Below are positions 28,420 to 37,159 of a DNA stretch of 64,000 nt, piece after piece. The notes below the pieces were generated by a model. That model had not been told where the DNA came from, ran no database searches, and saw nothing but the letters and a program-made list of their open reading frames with translations. A program made the translations under genes and the position numbers. Each line of letters opens with the position of its first letter. Position 1 is the stretch's first letter. The DNA comes from RPQJ01 sp963712815 (lineage in GTDB: Bacteria > Pseudomonadota > Gammaproteobacteria > Steroidobacterales > Steroidobacteraceae): assembly GCA_963712815.1 (NCBI GenBank), contig CAVQJL010000009.1, positions 1 through 64,000 of the forward strand. Reading direction: 5' to 3'.

Positions 28420-29547
28420 ATGACCACGACTGCCACTGACTGGATCGCGCGCATCCGCGCGCTGCCGTTGCCCGAGCGCATCAAGGTCATGAACGTCTGC
28501 GGCGGGCACGAGCGCTCGATCACGACGGCCGGCCTGCGCAAGGCCATCCCGGCCAGCATCGAGCTTGTGCCGGGTCCGGGCTGCCCGGTCTGCATCTGTC
28601 CCGAGGAGGACATCTACGAGGCCATCCAGCTCGCGCTGCACGAGCGGGTGATCCTCGTGGCCTACGGCGACATGCTGCGGGTGCCGGTGAATGCGCCGAA
28701 GAGCGAGCCGCGCTCGCTCGAGCAGGCCAAGGCCGCCGGCGCCGACGTGCGCCCCATCGCAAGCCCGCTCGAGGCGGCGAAGGTGGCGCGGGAGAACCCC
28801 GACCGCACGGTCGTGTTCCTGGCCGCCGGCTTCGAGACCACGACCGCGCCGGCCGCCGCGCTGCTCGCGCAGGGCGCGCCGGAGAACCTGCTGTTCCTGA
28901 TGTCGGGCCGGCGCACCTGGCCCGCTGTGGCGCTGCTGCTCGACTCCGGCGAGCCCGGATTCGAGGCGCTGATCGCGCCCGGGCACGTCGCCACCGTGAT
29001 GGGGCCGGAGGAATGGGAGTTCGTACCGCGCGACCACGGGCTGCCCACGGCGATCGCAGGCTTCTCTACCGAATCGCTGCTCGCGGCCTTGTACTCCGTG
29101 CTGCGCCAGCACATCGAGGGCAAGTGCTTCCTCGACAACTGCTACCCGCAAGTGGTGCGTCCGGGCGGCAACCCGGCGGCGCAGCGCTTCATCGACTCGA
29201 CCATGGACGTGATGGCCGGCAACTGGCGCGGCATCGGCGCGATCCCGGAGTCGGGGTACGTGCTCAAGCCCGCCTACGCCACCCACGACTCACGCGTGAG
29301 GCTCCCCTCGTACACCGAGATGGCCCGCAAGCGCGCCGGTGAGATGCCGCCGGGCTGCGACTGCGCCAAGGTGGTGCTCGGCAAGATCTACCCGAACGAG
29401 TGCCGCCTGTACGGCCTCGCCTGCACGCCGCGCCAGCCGGTCGGTCCGTGCATGGTCTCCGACGAGGGCGCGTGCCGGATCTGGTGGGCGAACGGCGTGC
29501 GCGAGAATGTCTGGGCCGGGCGCAAGGCGTCCGGCGCCGAGGCGTGA
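28420..29547 (+). CDS. hypD: Hydrogenase maturation FeS protein HypD
   Basis: A protein of 375 residues with the expected catalytic motif MNVCGGHE near residue 27, GPGCPVCICP, the thiol-redox cysteine region and a C-terminal [4Fe-4S] site (GCDCAKVVLGKIYPNECRLYGLACTP). ATG 28420 follows gggagag. It forms the HypCD scaffold that carries the iron atom while cyanide ligands are added. Confidence 0.95.
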   Translation: MTTTATDWIARIRALPLPERIKVMNVCGGHERSITTAGLRKAIPASIELVPGPGCPVCICPEEDIYEAIQLALHERVILVAYGDMLRVPVNAPKSEPRSLEQAKAAGADVRPIASPLEAAKVARENPDRTVVFLAAGFETTTAPAAALLAQGAPENLLFLMSGRRTWPAVALLLDSGEPGFEALIAPGHVATVMGPEEWEFVPRDHGLPTAIAGFSTESLLAALYSVLRQHIEGKCFLDNCYPQVVRPGGNPAAQRFIDSTMDVMAGNWRGIGAIPESGYVLKPAYATHDSRVRLPSYTEMARKRAGEMPPGCDCAKVVLGKIYPNECRLYGLACTPRQPVGPCMVSDEGACRIWWANGVRENVWAGRKASGAEA

Positions 29548-29587
29548 CCGCGGCCGACCGCGAACTGCCCGCCGTGCCGATCCCGCC

Positions 29588-31861
29588 GTGAGCGACACGG
29601 AGCCACGCATCGCCCGCCGGATCGTCATGACCGGCCGGGTGCAGGGAGTCGGCTACCGCCCGTTCGTCTACCGGCTCGCACACGAGCACCGGCTCGACGG
29701 TCACGTCCGCAACCTGCGCGGCGACGTCGAGGTGATCGCCTCGGGGCCGGCCGTGGCTGTCGAGGACTTCACTCGCGGCCTGGTCGAGCGCGCGCCACCG
29801 CTCGCGCAGCCGCGCATCCGCGCCGTCGCGGACTGCGAGGCACCGGCCGCGCGCGGCTTTGGGATCGCCCCGAGCAGCGCCGCGGACGCGCCCGAAGTGT
29901 CGGTGCCGCCCGACTTCTTCGCCTGCGACGAGTGCGTCGCCGAACTCGCCGATCCCGGCGACCGGCGGCACGCCTATCCCTTCATCAACTGCACGCAGTG
30001 CGGCCCGCGCTACACGCTGATCGAGGCGCTGCCCTACGACCGGCCGAACACCAGCATGGGGGTGTTTCCGCTCTGCCCGGCCTGTCGCCGCGAGTACGAA
30101 GACCCGCTCGACCGCCGCTTCCACGCCGAACCCGTCGCCTGTCCGGTCTGCGGGCCGCACCTCAGCTTCGTCGTGCACGGCCAGTCACCGATCAGCGGCG
30201 ACGCGGCAGCGGTCGCGGCGGCGGTTGCCGTGCTGCGCGTGGGTCGCGTGCTCGCCGTGCGCGGCATCGGCGGCTACCACCTGCTGTGCGACGCGCGTGA
30301 CGAGGCCGCCGTGGCCCGCCTGCGCGAGCGCAAGCGACGGCCCGACAAACCGCTCGCCGTCATGTTCCCGCAGCGCGGCGACGAGGGGCTCGCCGCGGCC
30401 CGCGAGGAACTCGCCATCGGCGCGATCGAGCAGGCGGCGCTGCTCGATCCGGCGCGCCCGATCGTGCTGGTGCCGCGGCGTCCGGACGGGCGACTTGCGT
30501 CGGCCGTGGCACCGGGCCTCGGCGAGATCGGCGCATTCCTGCCCTACAGCCCGCTGCATCACCTGCTGCTCGCCGCGTTCGACGGGCCGGTGGTCGCGAC
30601 CTCGGGCAACGTGAGCGGCGAGCCGGTGCTCACGCAGCCCGCCGAGGCCGAGTCGCGGCTCGCCACTGTCGCCGACGCTTTCCTGCATCACGACCGCCCG
30701 ATCGTTCGCCCCGCCGACGACTCGGTCGTGCGCATCGCCGCAGGCGCCCCGCGACCGATCCGCCTCGGGCGCGGCCTGGCGCCGCTCGAACTGGAGCTGC
30801 CGGCCGAGCTGCCGAAGCCGCTGCTGGCGGTGGGTGGGCATCTCAAGCTCACCGTGGCACTGGCCTGGGGCCGCCGCGTGGTCGTGTCCCCGCATGTCGG
30901 CGACATGGGTACCCTTCGCAGCGAGCAGGTGTTCGGGCAGGTGGTTCGCGACCTGCAGCGGCTGTACGACGTCCGTGCGCGGCACTGGCTGTGCGACGCG
31001 CACCCCGGCTACACGACCACGCGCTGGGTGCAGGCGCTCGGCGAGCCATGGAGCGCGGTGCTGCACCACCATGCCCATGCCTCGGCGCTCGTGACCGAGC
31101 ACGGGGTCGCGGAGCCCGCGATCGTGTTCGCCTGGGACGGCGTGGGCTTTGGCGCGGACGGCAGCCTTTGGGGCGGCGAGGCCTTCGTCGGTCGCCCGGG
31201 CGCCTGGGAGCGCCGCGCCAGCCTGCGCAGCTTCCGTCTGCCGGGGGGCGACAAGGCCGGTCGCTCGCCCTGGCGCAGCGCCGCAGCGCTGTGCTGGGAG
31301 GCGGGCGTGGAGTGCCCGGTGCCCATCCCCGACCCGATCGTCCGCGCGGCCTGGGAGCGCGGCATCAACGCGCCGCGCTCGAGTGCTGCCGGGCGGGTGT
31401 TCGACGCCCTCGCAGCGCTCGTGCTGGGCGTGACCGAGACCAGTTTCGAGGGCCAGGGCCCGATGTGGCTCGAGGCCTGCGCGCGGCCGGCCGGGCGCTT
31501 TCCCGAGCTGCCGATCGTGCCCGACACCGAGGGCGTGCTGCGAATCGACTGGGCGCCGCTGCTCGCAACGTGCAGCGACGGGCGGCTAGACCGCGGCGAG
31601 CGCGCCGGCGCGGCCCACACGGCGCTCGCTGATGCGATCTGCCGGGTCGCCGAGACCGAGCGGACGCGCTCCGGCGTTGCGGTCGTCGGGCTCACGGGCG
31701 GGGTGTTCCAGAACCGCCGCCTGCTCGAACTGGCGGCCGACGGCCTGGCGAAACGCGGCTTCCGGGTGCTGCTGCCGGAACGGATTCCCTGCAACGACGG
31801 CGGACTGAGCTACGGCCAGGTCGCCGAGCACCTCGGCCGTGTGCGTGCCGCCGGCCACTGA
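29588..31861 (+). CDS. hypF: Carbamoyltransferase HypF
   Basis: A protein of 757 residues. Domains in order: acylphosphatase (VQGVGYRPFVYR near residue 18), two zinc-finger motifs (FACDECVAEL and ...CGP; CPACRREYED ... CPVCGPH), a YrdC-like domain (around 200-380, with KRRPDKPLAVMFP) and a Kae1-like carbamoyltransferase domain with HHHAHA. It makes the carbamoyl-adenylate used by HypE as the source of the cyanide ligands. GTG 29588 gives the standard N-terminus. Confidence 0.95.
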   Translation: MSDTEPRIARRIVMTGRVQGVGYRPFVYRLAHEHRLDGHVRNLRGDVEVIASGPAVAVEDFTRGLVERAPPLAQPRIRAVADCEAPAARGFGIAPSSAADAPEVSVPPDFFACDECVAELADPGDRRHAYPFINCTQCGPRYTLIEALPYDRPNTSMGVFPLCPACRREYEDPLDRRFHAEPVACPVCGPHLSFVVHGQSPISGDAAAVAAAVAVLRVGRVLAVRGIGGYHLLCDARDEAAVARLRERKRRPDKPLAVMFPQRGDEGLAAAREELAIGAIEQAALLDPARPIVLVPRRPDGRLASAVAPGLGEIGAFLPYSPLHHLLLAAFDGPVVATSGNVSGEPVLTQPAEAESRLATVADAFLHHDRPIVRPADDSVVRIAAGAPRPIRLGRGLAPLELELPAELPKPLLAVGGHLKLTVALAWGRRVVVSPHVGDMGTLRSEQVFGQVVRDLQRLYDVRARHWLCDAHPGYTTTRWVQALGEPWSAVLHHHAHASALVTEHGVAEPAIVFAWDGVGFGADGSLWGGEAFVGRPGAWERRASLRSFRLPGGDKAGRSPWRSAAALCWEAGVECPVPIPDPIVRAAWERGINAPRSSAAGRVFDALAALVLGVTETSFEGQGPMWLEACARPAGRFPELPIVPDTEGVLRIDWAPLLATCSDGRLDRGERAGAAHTALADAICRVAETERTRSGVAVVGLTGGVFQNRRLLELAADGLAKRGFRVLLPERIPCNDGGLSYGQVAEHLGRVRAAGH

Positions 31862-31899
31862 CCCGTAACGGACGCGGACGACACGGATACACTGCGGCG

Positions 31900-33228
31900 A
31901 TGCTCTGGTTCGAACGCCCCTTCCTGCACGTCCTGCGCCGCGAATACGCGGGCGCGATGCGCTTCGACGAGGACGACTCGGCCGAGGTCATGCCCTCGCC
32001 GCCGCCCGGGCCGTGCCAGCTCTACGTGCACGTGCCGTTCTGCGAGGTGCTGTGCCCGTTCTGCTCGTTCCACCGGGTGCGGTACGACGGGTCGAAGACG
32101 GCGCGCTATTTCAGCGCGCTGCGCAACGAGATACGGCTCTATCACCAGGCCGGTTTCCGCTTCCGCGACGTGTACGTGGGCGGCGGCACGCCCACGGTGA
32201 ATCCCGACGAGCTCATCGCCACGCTCGAACTGATCCGCTCGCTCTCGCCGGTCCACACGGTCTCGATCGAGACCAACCCGAACCACCTCGAGCCCGACGT
32301 GCTGCCGCGCTACCGCGATGCCGGCGTGACGCGATTCTCGGTGGGCGTCCAGAGCTTCGACGACGGGCTGCTCGCCGGCATGGACCGGCTCGAGAAGTAC
32401 GGCAATGGCAGGGAAATCCGCGAACGGCTCACGGCGATCCGCGGCATCTTCCCCACGCTCAATGTGGACATGATCTTCAACCTGCCCGGGCAGACGCTCG
32501 CGATGCTCGACCACGACATCGACACGCTGCTCGGGCTCGACGTGGACCAGGTGTCGTTCTACCCGCTGATGACGGCGCCCTCGGCCCGCCACAAGATGCA
32601 CAAGAGCATGGGGCAGGCCGACGAGTCGCTGCGCCATCCGATGTACGAGCGCGTGCTCGACCGCCTGCTGCCCACTCACCGGGCGTCCTCGGCCTGGTGC
32701 TTCACGCGCGGCGAGGGCATGTTCGACGAGTACATCATCGACGAGGACGACTACGTGGGCGTCGGCAGCGGGGCGTTCAGCTACGTCGGCGACTCGATGT
32801 ACTCGACGACCTTCTCGCTCAACCACTACTGCCGGCGCATCGAGGGCGGGCAGAGCGGCATCACCCAGCGGCGCAGGCTCGGGCTCAGGGAGCGCATGCG
32901 CTACGACTACCTGGTGCGGCTGTTCGGCGGCGCACTCAAGCGCGAGTACATCGCCGACCGCTACGGCGCGGCGTTCTGGCTGAGGATGGCGCCCGAACTC
33001 GTCGCGATGCGGCTGCTCGGCGCCACGCGCCGCGAGGCGGACGGCCTGCGCCTCACGCGCCGCGGCATGTACTGCTGGGTGCTCATGATGGCCGAGTTCT
33101 TCAACTCGGTGAACGACGTGCGCGAGCAGATGCGCGAGCACATCCGCGCCGAGCTCGACGCCTGGAACGAGGAGGCGAAGGTGCCCTTGAGTGCGATCAC
33201 TGGATTGTCGCGGAGCAGCGTGAAATGA
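31900..33228 (+). CDS. HemN/HemW-like radical SAM protein inside the hyp operon
   Basis: A protein of 442 residues. The radical SAM site LYVHVPFCEVLCPFCSF carries CX3CX2C near residues 50-56; YVGGGTPTV and SVGVQSFDD are the SAM-binding loops of the coproporphyrinogen dehydrogenase (HemN) superfamily. The C-terminal part (LRLTRRGMYCWVLMMAEFF) resembles the HemN C-terminal domain. Its stop overlaps the ATG of hypE, so expression is translationally coupled to the hydrogenase maturation genes. It may act in heme synthesis or heme handling for the many cytochromes, or in hydrogenase maturation. Family membership is clear; the role is inference. Confidence 0.85.
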   Translation: MLWFERPFLHVLRREYAGAMRFDEDDSAEVMPSPPPGPCQLYVHVPFCEVLCPFCSFHRVRYDGSKTARYFSALRNEIRLYHQAGFRFRDVYVGGGTPTVNPDELIATLELIRSLSPVHTVSIETNPNHLEPDVLPRYRDAGVTRFSVGVQSFDDGLLAGMDRLEKYGNGREIRERLTAIRGIFPTLNVDMIFNLPGQTLAMLDHDIDTLLGLDVDQVSFYPLMTAPSARHKMHKSMGQADESLRHPMYERVLDRLLPTHRASSAWCFTRGEGMFDEYIIDEDDYVGVGSGAFSYVGDSMYSTTFSLNHYCRRIEGGQSGITQRRRLGLRERMRYDYLVRLFGGALKREYIADRYGAAFWLRMAPELVAMRLLGATRREADGLRLTRRGMYCWVLMMAEFFNSVNDVREQMREHIRAELDAWNEEAKVPLSAITGLSRSSVK

Positions 33229-34242
33229 CGACGCAGGACACCCACGTCTCCCTCGCCCACGGCAACGGCGGGCGGTTCATGCGCGAGCTCATCACGGACC
33301 TGTTCGCCCGTCACCTCGCCAATCCCTACCTCGACACCTCGAGCGACGCGGCGGTGCTGCCGTGGGACGCGGGCGATGGGCAGCTCGTCTTCACCACCGA
33401 CAGCTTCACCGTGCAGCCCATCGAGTTCCCGGGCGGCAACATCGGCTCGCTGGCGGTGCACGGCACCACCAACGACCTCGCCGTCGCCGGCGCGATCCCG
33501 AAGTACCTGAGCCTCGGCGTGCTGCTCGAGGAAGGACTCGAGTTCGCGGTGCTCGAGCGCGTCGTGGCGGGCATCGCGGCCGCAGCGCGCGAGATCGGCG
33601 TGGTGGTCGCGGCCGGCGACACCAAGGTCGTGCGGCGCGGCGAGGGCGGCGGCATCTATCTCAACACCGCCGGCATCGGCGTGAAGGACCCGCGGCTCGA
33701 ACTCGGCATCGACCGCATCCGTGCCGGCGACGCGCTGCTGGTGAGCGGGCCGGTGGGCGACCACGGCATCGCCGTGATGCTGGCGCGCGAGCAGTTCGGC
33801 CTGCGCGGCGACCTCAACTCCGACGCGGCGAGCGTGCTGCCCATCACGCGCGAGCTCGCGAAGCTCGACGGGCTGCGCTTCATGCGCGATCCGACCCGCG
33901 GCGGGCTCGCCACCGTCGCGCACGAGATCGTGCAGGGCAGCGGCTTCGGGGTCGCGCTGCAGGAAGCGCGCGTCCCGGTGCGCGACTCGGTGCGGGCGGT
34001 GTGCGAGATGCTGGGCTACGACCCGTACTTCCTCGCCTGCGAGGGGCGCGTCGTCGCGGTCGTGGCGGCGGAGCAGGCCGAGCGCGCGCTCGCGATGCTG
34101 CAGGCGTTGCCGAGCGGGCGCGATGCGGCACGTCATCGGCCGCGTGCAGGAGCGGCCCGTGCGCGTGCTGCTCGAGACTTCGATCGGCGGCGAACGCGTG
34201 ATCGAGGAACTCGAGGACGATCCGCTGCCGCGGATCTGCTGA
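33225..34242 (+). CDS. hypE: Hydrogenase maturation protein HypE (frameshift near 34127)
   Basis: PurM/ThiL-like ATPase that converts a C-terminal thiocarboxamide to thiocyanate, the cyanide donor. The N-terminus HVSLAHGNGGRFMRELI and FMRDPTRGGLATV are typical. The frame changes near 34124-34132. The next frame continues VIGRVQERPVRVLLETSIGGERV and ends PRIC-TGA, the invariant C-terminal cysteine that is carbamoylated. About 338 residues after correction. The intact C-terminus argues for a base error, not decay. It is the last gene of the operon. Confidence 0.9.
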
Positions 34243-34289
34243 CCGACAACGGCTCCTCGCGATCGTCCGTTGCTGCGCCGCCACGCAGC

Positions 34290-34308
34290 GATGCGAACCA
34301 TTCGCATC
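34290..34308. other. Inverted repeat downstream of hypE
   Basis: gatgcgaa and ttcgcatc flank a three-base centre. No T tract follows. It could be a weak terminator stem or an operator for the decaheme operon. Confidence 0.3.
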
Positions 34309-34420
34309 CGGAGCCCGTTTCCTCGCATGAGCGCCGCCAAACTTCGGATAACCGAGGTGCACGGAACTTTCCAGCTTCCATAGCATCGCCACTGAATCTG
34401 CGGGTTCCGCGAGGCACCGC

Positions 34421-34450
34421 ACATTCGGATCCGAATGCGAATGTTTTTTT
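34421..34450 (+). promoter_or_regulatory. Palindrome and T tract just before the first decaheme gene
   Basis: CATTCGGATCCGAATG (34422-34437) is a perfect 16-base palindrome. The overlapping stem acattcg/cgaatgt followed by seven T (34444-34450) looks like an intrinsic terminator placed 12 bases before the ATG, next to the agggag ribosome site. It may be an operator or a leader attenuator; function not known. Confidence 0.45.
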
Positions 34451-34462
34451 AGGGAGTCAACC

Positions 34463-36799
34463 ATGAAATTTGCAGGCGCCCGAGGCAGCACGCGAACGCG
34501 TGTGCCATTGATTGCGATGCTGGCGCTCGCTGCCACGATCGGCCTGGCCGGTTGCGAAGGCGACGACGGCAAGGATGGAACAGCCGGCGCATCGGCGGAC
34601 CGGCACGCCCGGCGCGTCCGGCCCCGCGGTCCGGCGGGTCCCGCGGGTCCTGTCGGGTCCGAGTGCGACGATCGAGCCGCGCGAGAGCTGCGGCGTCTGC
34701 CACGCGACGGTTCGGCCTATGGCGTCGCAGAGATGCACGCCGTCAATCCCGACATCGTGATCGGCGGATTGACCATTGGCCCAAGCGCGACCGTTCCGAC
34801 TGACCTGGTCGCGAGCTTCAACGTCAAGGCGAACGGATCGAACTTCACGACGTTGACCAGAATCTCCAGCGCCTACCGGTTCGACGGCACGAATCGCGAC
34901 AACCTGACCGCGGTCGACGCCGCTTTCCCGGGCGACGCGGTGAGGACGGTCACGCTCGCCGGTGGTACGGGTGGCAACTACACGGTCACGATCACCGATG
35001 GCGTGACGCTGTTCGGCGCCGTGCCCTCGCGCTACCTGTTCCGGCTCGAGACGGCCTCGGGACTCGAACCCCGGATACGCGCCGTCGCGGTGGACAACTA
35101 TCCGACCTCGCCTGACGACAGCGTCGTCAGCGCGGCGGGTTGCTCGGGCTGCCACGGCGTCAACGGCGGAGGTGGCTTCCACTACGGCTACCCGGCCAGC
35201 GGCGCGACCTGCACGGTCTGCCACGACGCGGCCAATACCAACTATCCGCGGCTGCTCGACATCGGCCACGGCATCCATGCTTCCCACGGGATGCCGAGCG
35301 GAGAGTTCGTGCTCGAGACGGTCAACGGTGACGACTCCTGGACCTACTCCGCCACCTACCCGTCTTACATGACCAACTGCAACGTCTGCCACACGGCGAG
35401 CAGCGGCGCGCTGGCGAAGGCCAACACCATGACGGTGACGACTTCGAACTGCTTCAGCTGCCATGAGTCCATGGAGTCCTGGGACTTCACCGGCCTGGCG
35501 TTCCACGAGAGCATGACCGAGGCCACGGACTGCACGACCTGCCACAACTCGACGCCGAGCGGCGTGGCGCCTTCCACGGTGACGGCGTTCCACAACGGGC
35601 TCGTCACCGAGCGCGGCGGCATCATCATCAACGGCGACGACACCTCCGTGACCGAGGGTGCGAAGTTCGACTGGCGGATCACCGGCATCGTCGACAACGG
35701 CACCAACCTGGCGATCTCCTGGGCCGCCAAGTACAACGGGGCGGACGTGAACCCCTGCAACGCCACCGCCGCGGTGGGTGCGCCGGTGTTCCATGCTGCA
35801 GCGGGCGGCAACCTCAGCATGCTGCGCAGTTACTTCCAGGGCGATGACCCGATTCTGGGGCAGAGCACCAGTGCGCCGGGCCAGGCCAATGCCGTGAACG
35901 TGACGACCACCAACACGGTCTGCGCCGGCAATGTCGCGACCACGACCATCCCGGTGGATGCGGGTGTGGCAGCGACGCGCGGCATCGTCGCCCTGCAGGG
36001 CAAGCCTCGCGTTGTGACGGCTGCCATCACCACGCCGACGATGGTTCGAGCCAAGACACCGGTCCGCGAGTGGGTCGTCGGAACGGGTGCACTGCCGGCG
36101 CAGGCGCGTCGTGCGATCGCGGACAGCAGCGAGTGCGTGGGCTGCCACGTCGGGTCGCTCTACCAGCACGGTGGCAACCGGGTCGACAACGTCGACATGT
36201 GCGTGATCTGCCACAACTCCGCGTCGTCGGAGCAGAGCGTGCGCGTCGAGATGGGTGTCAACAGCTCCGAAGCGTATGACGGCCTCGTCGGCCAGACGTA
36301 CGAGTTCAAGACCATGCTGCATGCCATCCACTCGGCCGGCGATGCGGCCAGCGCACTCGTCATCTACCGGACCCGCGGCATCTATGCCTGGGCGCCGGAA
36401 GGCGTGACGCCGCCGAACTGGGCCACGACCCCGTGCGAGAAGGCGACGCCGACCGCCGGCCAGGAGTACCTGGTGTTCGGTGCCGATCCTGCGCTCGACG
36501 TGTCCTGCCAGCCGCACACCCTGTATCACCCGACCTATCCGCGGGATACGAGGCAGTGCTCGGGCTGCCACGTGGCGGGCTTCGGTACGATCCCCGACCA
36601 GGGCAAGGCCGTGGCGACGACGATGAACGCAGGCGCGGCTCCGTGGAACAACCAGCTCGACGATACGCTGCAGGGCGCTTCGGCGGCCGCCTGCACGAGC
36701 TGCCACAGCACGACCGATGCAAGGGGTCATGCGTACCAGAATGGCTGGACGCCGCAGACCTTCCAGAACGGGCGTCAGACCATTCTCGACACGAAGTGA
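34463..36799 (+). CDS. Decaheme OmcA/MtrC-family outer-surface lipoprotein, paralogue 1 (indels at 34590-34720)
   Basis: About 778 residues. The lipobox is LAGC, followed by GDDGKDG and a Gly-Pro-rich linker. Ten heme sites: CGVCH (near residue 75, readable only in a shifted frame), then CSGCH, CTVCH, CNVCH, CFSCH, CTTCH (226-356), and after a long beta-rich stretch CVGCH, CICH-type (MCVICH), CSGCH and CTSCH (558-743). The 1+5+4 layout differs from the 5+5 layout of the next two paralogues. Four compensating frame changes within about 130 bases around the linker suggest sequencing errors in GC repeats. It is the probable terminal electron donor or acceptor at the cell surface. Confidence 0.82.
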   Translation: MKFAGARGSTRTRVPLIAMLALAATIGLAGCEGDDGKDGTAGASADRHARRVRPRGPAGPAGPVGSECDDRAARELRRLPRDGSAYGVAEMHAVNPDIVIGGLTIGPSATVPTDLVASFNVKANGSNFTTLTRISSAYRFDGTNRDNLTAVDAAFPGDAVRTVTLAGGTGGNYTVTITDGVTLFGAVPSRYLFRLETASGLEPRIRAVAVDNYPTSPDDSVVSAAGCSGCHGVNGGGGFHYGYPASGATCTVCHDAANTNYPRLLDIGHGIHASHGMPSGEFVLETVNGDDSWTYSATYPSYMTNCNVCHTASSGALAKANTMTVTTSNCFSCHESMESWDFTGLAFHESMTEATDCTTCHNSTPSGVAPSTVTAFHNGLVTERGGIIINGDDTSVTEGAKFDWRITGIVDNGTNLAISWAAKYNGADVNPCNATAAVGAPVFHAAAGGNLSMLRSYFQGDDPILGQSTSAPGQANAVNVTTTNTVCAGNVATTTIPVDAGVAATRGIVALQGKPRVVTAAITTPTMVRAKTPVREWVVGTGALPAQARRAIADSSECVGCHVGSLYQHGGNRVDNVDMCVICHNSASSEQSVRVEMGVNSSEAYDGLVGQTYEFKTMLHAIHSAGDAASALVIYRTRGIYAWAPEGVTPPNWATTPCEKATPTAGQEYLVFGADPALDVSCQPHTLYHPTYPRDTRQCSGCHVAGFGTIPDQGKAVATTMNAGAAPWNNQLDDTLQGASAAACTSCHSTTDARGHAYQNGWTPQTFQNGRQTILDTK

Positions 36800-36827
36800 G
36801 CTGATGTTCGACTGACCTCCGGGTGAG

Positions 36828-36853
36828 CGGGGTGGGCCTTCGGGCCCACCCCG
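36828..36853 (+). other. GC hairpin after decaheme 1
   Basis: cggggtgggcc and ggcccaccccg around a ttcg tetraloop, a very stable stem without a T tract, 28 bases after the stop. Confidence 0.5.
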
Positions 36854-36886
36854 ACTCAACCAAGACCCGGAGCCTGATGACGAAAT

Positions 36887-36918
36887 TGCCCGCAACGAAA
36901 GTTGCGGGCATTTTCTTT
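36887..36918 (+). terminator. Intrinsic terminator after decaheme 1
   Basis: A ten-base perfect stem (tgcccgcaac / gttgcgggca) with a gaaa loop followed by ttttcttt. It separates decaheme 1 transcriptionally from decaheme 2. Confidence 0.9.
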
Positions 36919-36964
36919 GCAGCCTCACTGTCGAGGTTGCGCACAGTCATCGCCCCAACGGATT

Positions 36965-37043
36965 CTGTCCGGATCGCTATGCAGGACGGTGGCAGGCCTC
37001 ATCTGCCTCTCCTGTCCGGATCGTTTCGGTTAATCGCTATAAC
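36965..37043 (+). promoter_or_regulatory. Direct repeats and -10-like box upstream of decaheme 2
   Basis: ctgtccggatcg occurs twice (36965-36976 and 37012-37023), 47 bases apart. A tataac box lies at 37038-37043 without a good -35 sequence. The layout suggests an activator-dependent promoter for decaheme 2. The remainder of 36919-37159 shows no gene. Confidence 0.4.
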
Positions 37044-37159
37044 CTGGCTGTATCGATCGAAACCTACTATGCCGCCGACCCGCCGGTTACCACCGGCTCG
37101 TCGGAAGTCCTGTGGGCCGCTTGCCGCGGTGCATCGTCGATAGAGTCTGGGAGTCATCC

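Noticed and set aside
31900..33228. Authentic anaerobic coproporphyrinogen dehydrogenase HemN
   Set aside because: Superfamily motifs are present, but the flanking sequence and the position in the hyp operon do not allow a specific HemN call.
34457..36928. An 823-codon open frame opposite decaheme 1
   Set aside because: Same compositional effect. The protein has no known features and the plus strand is clearly coding.
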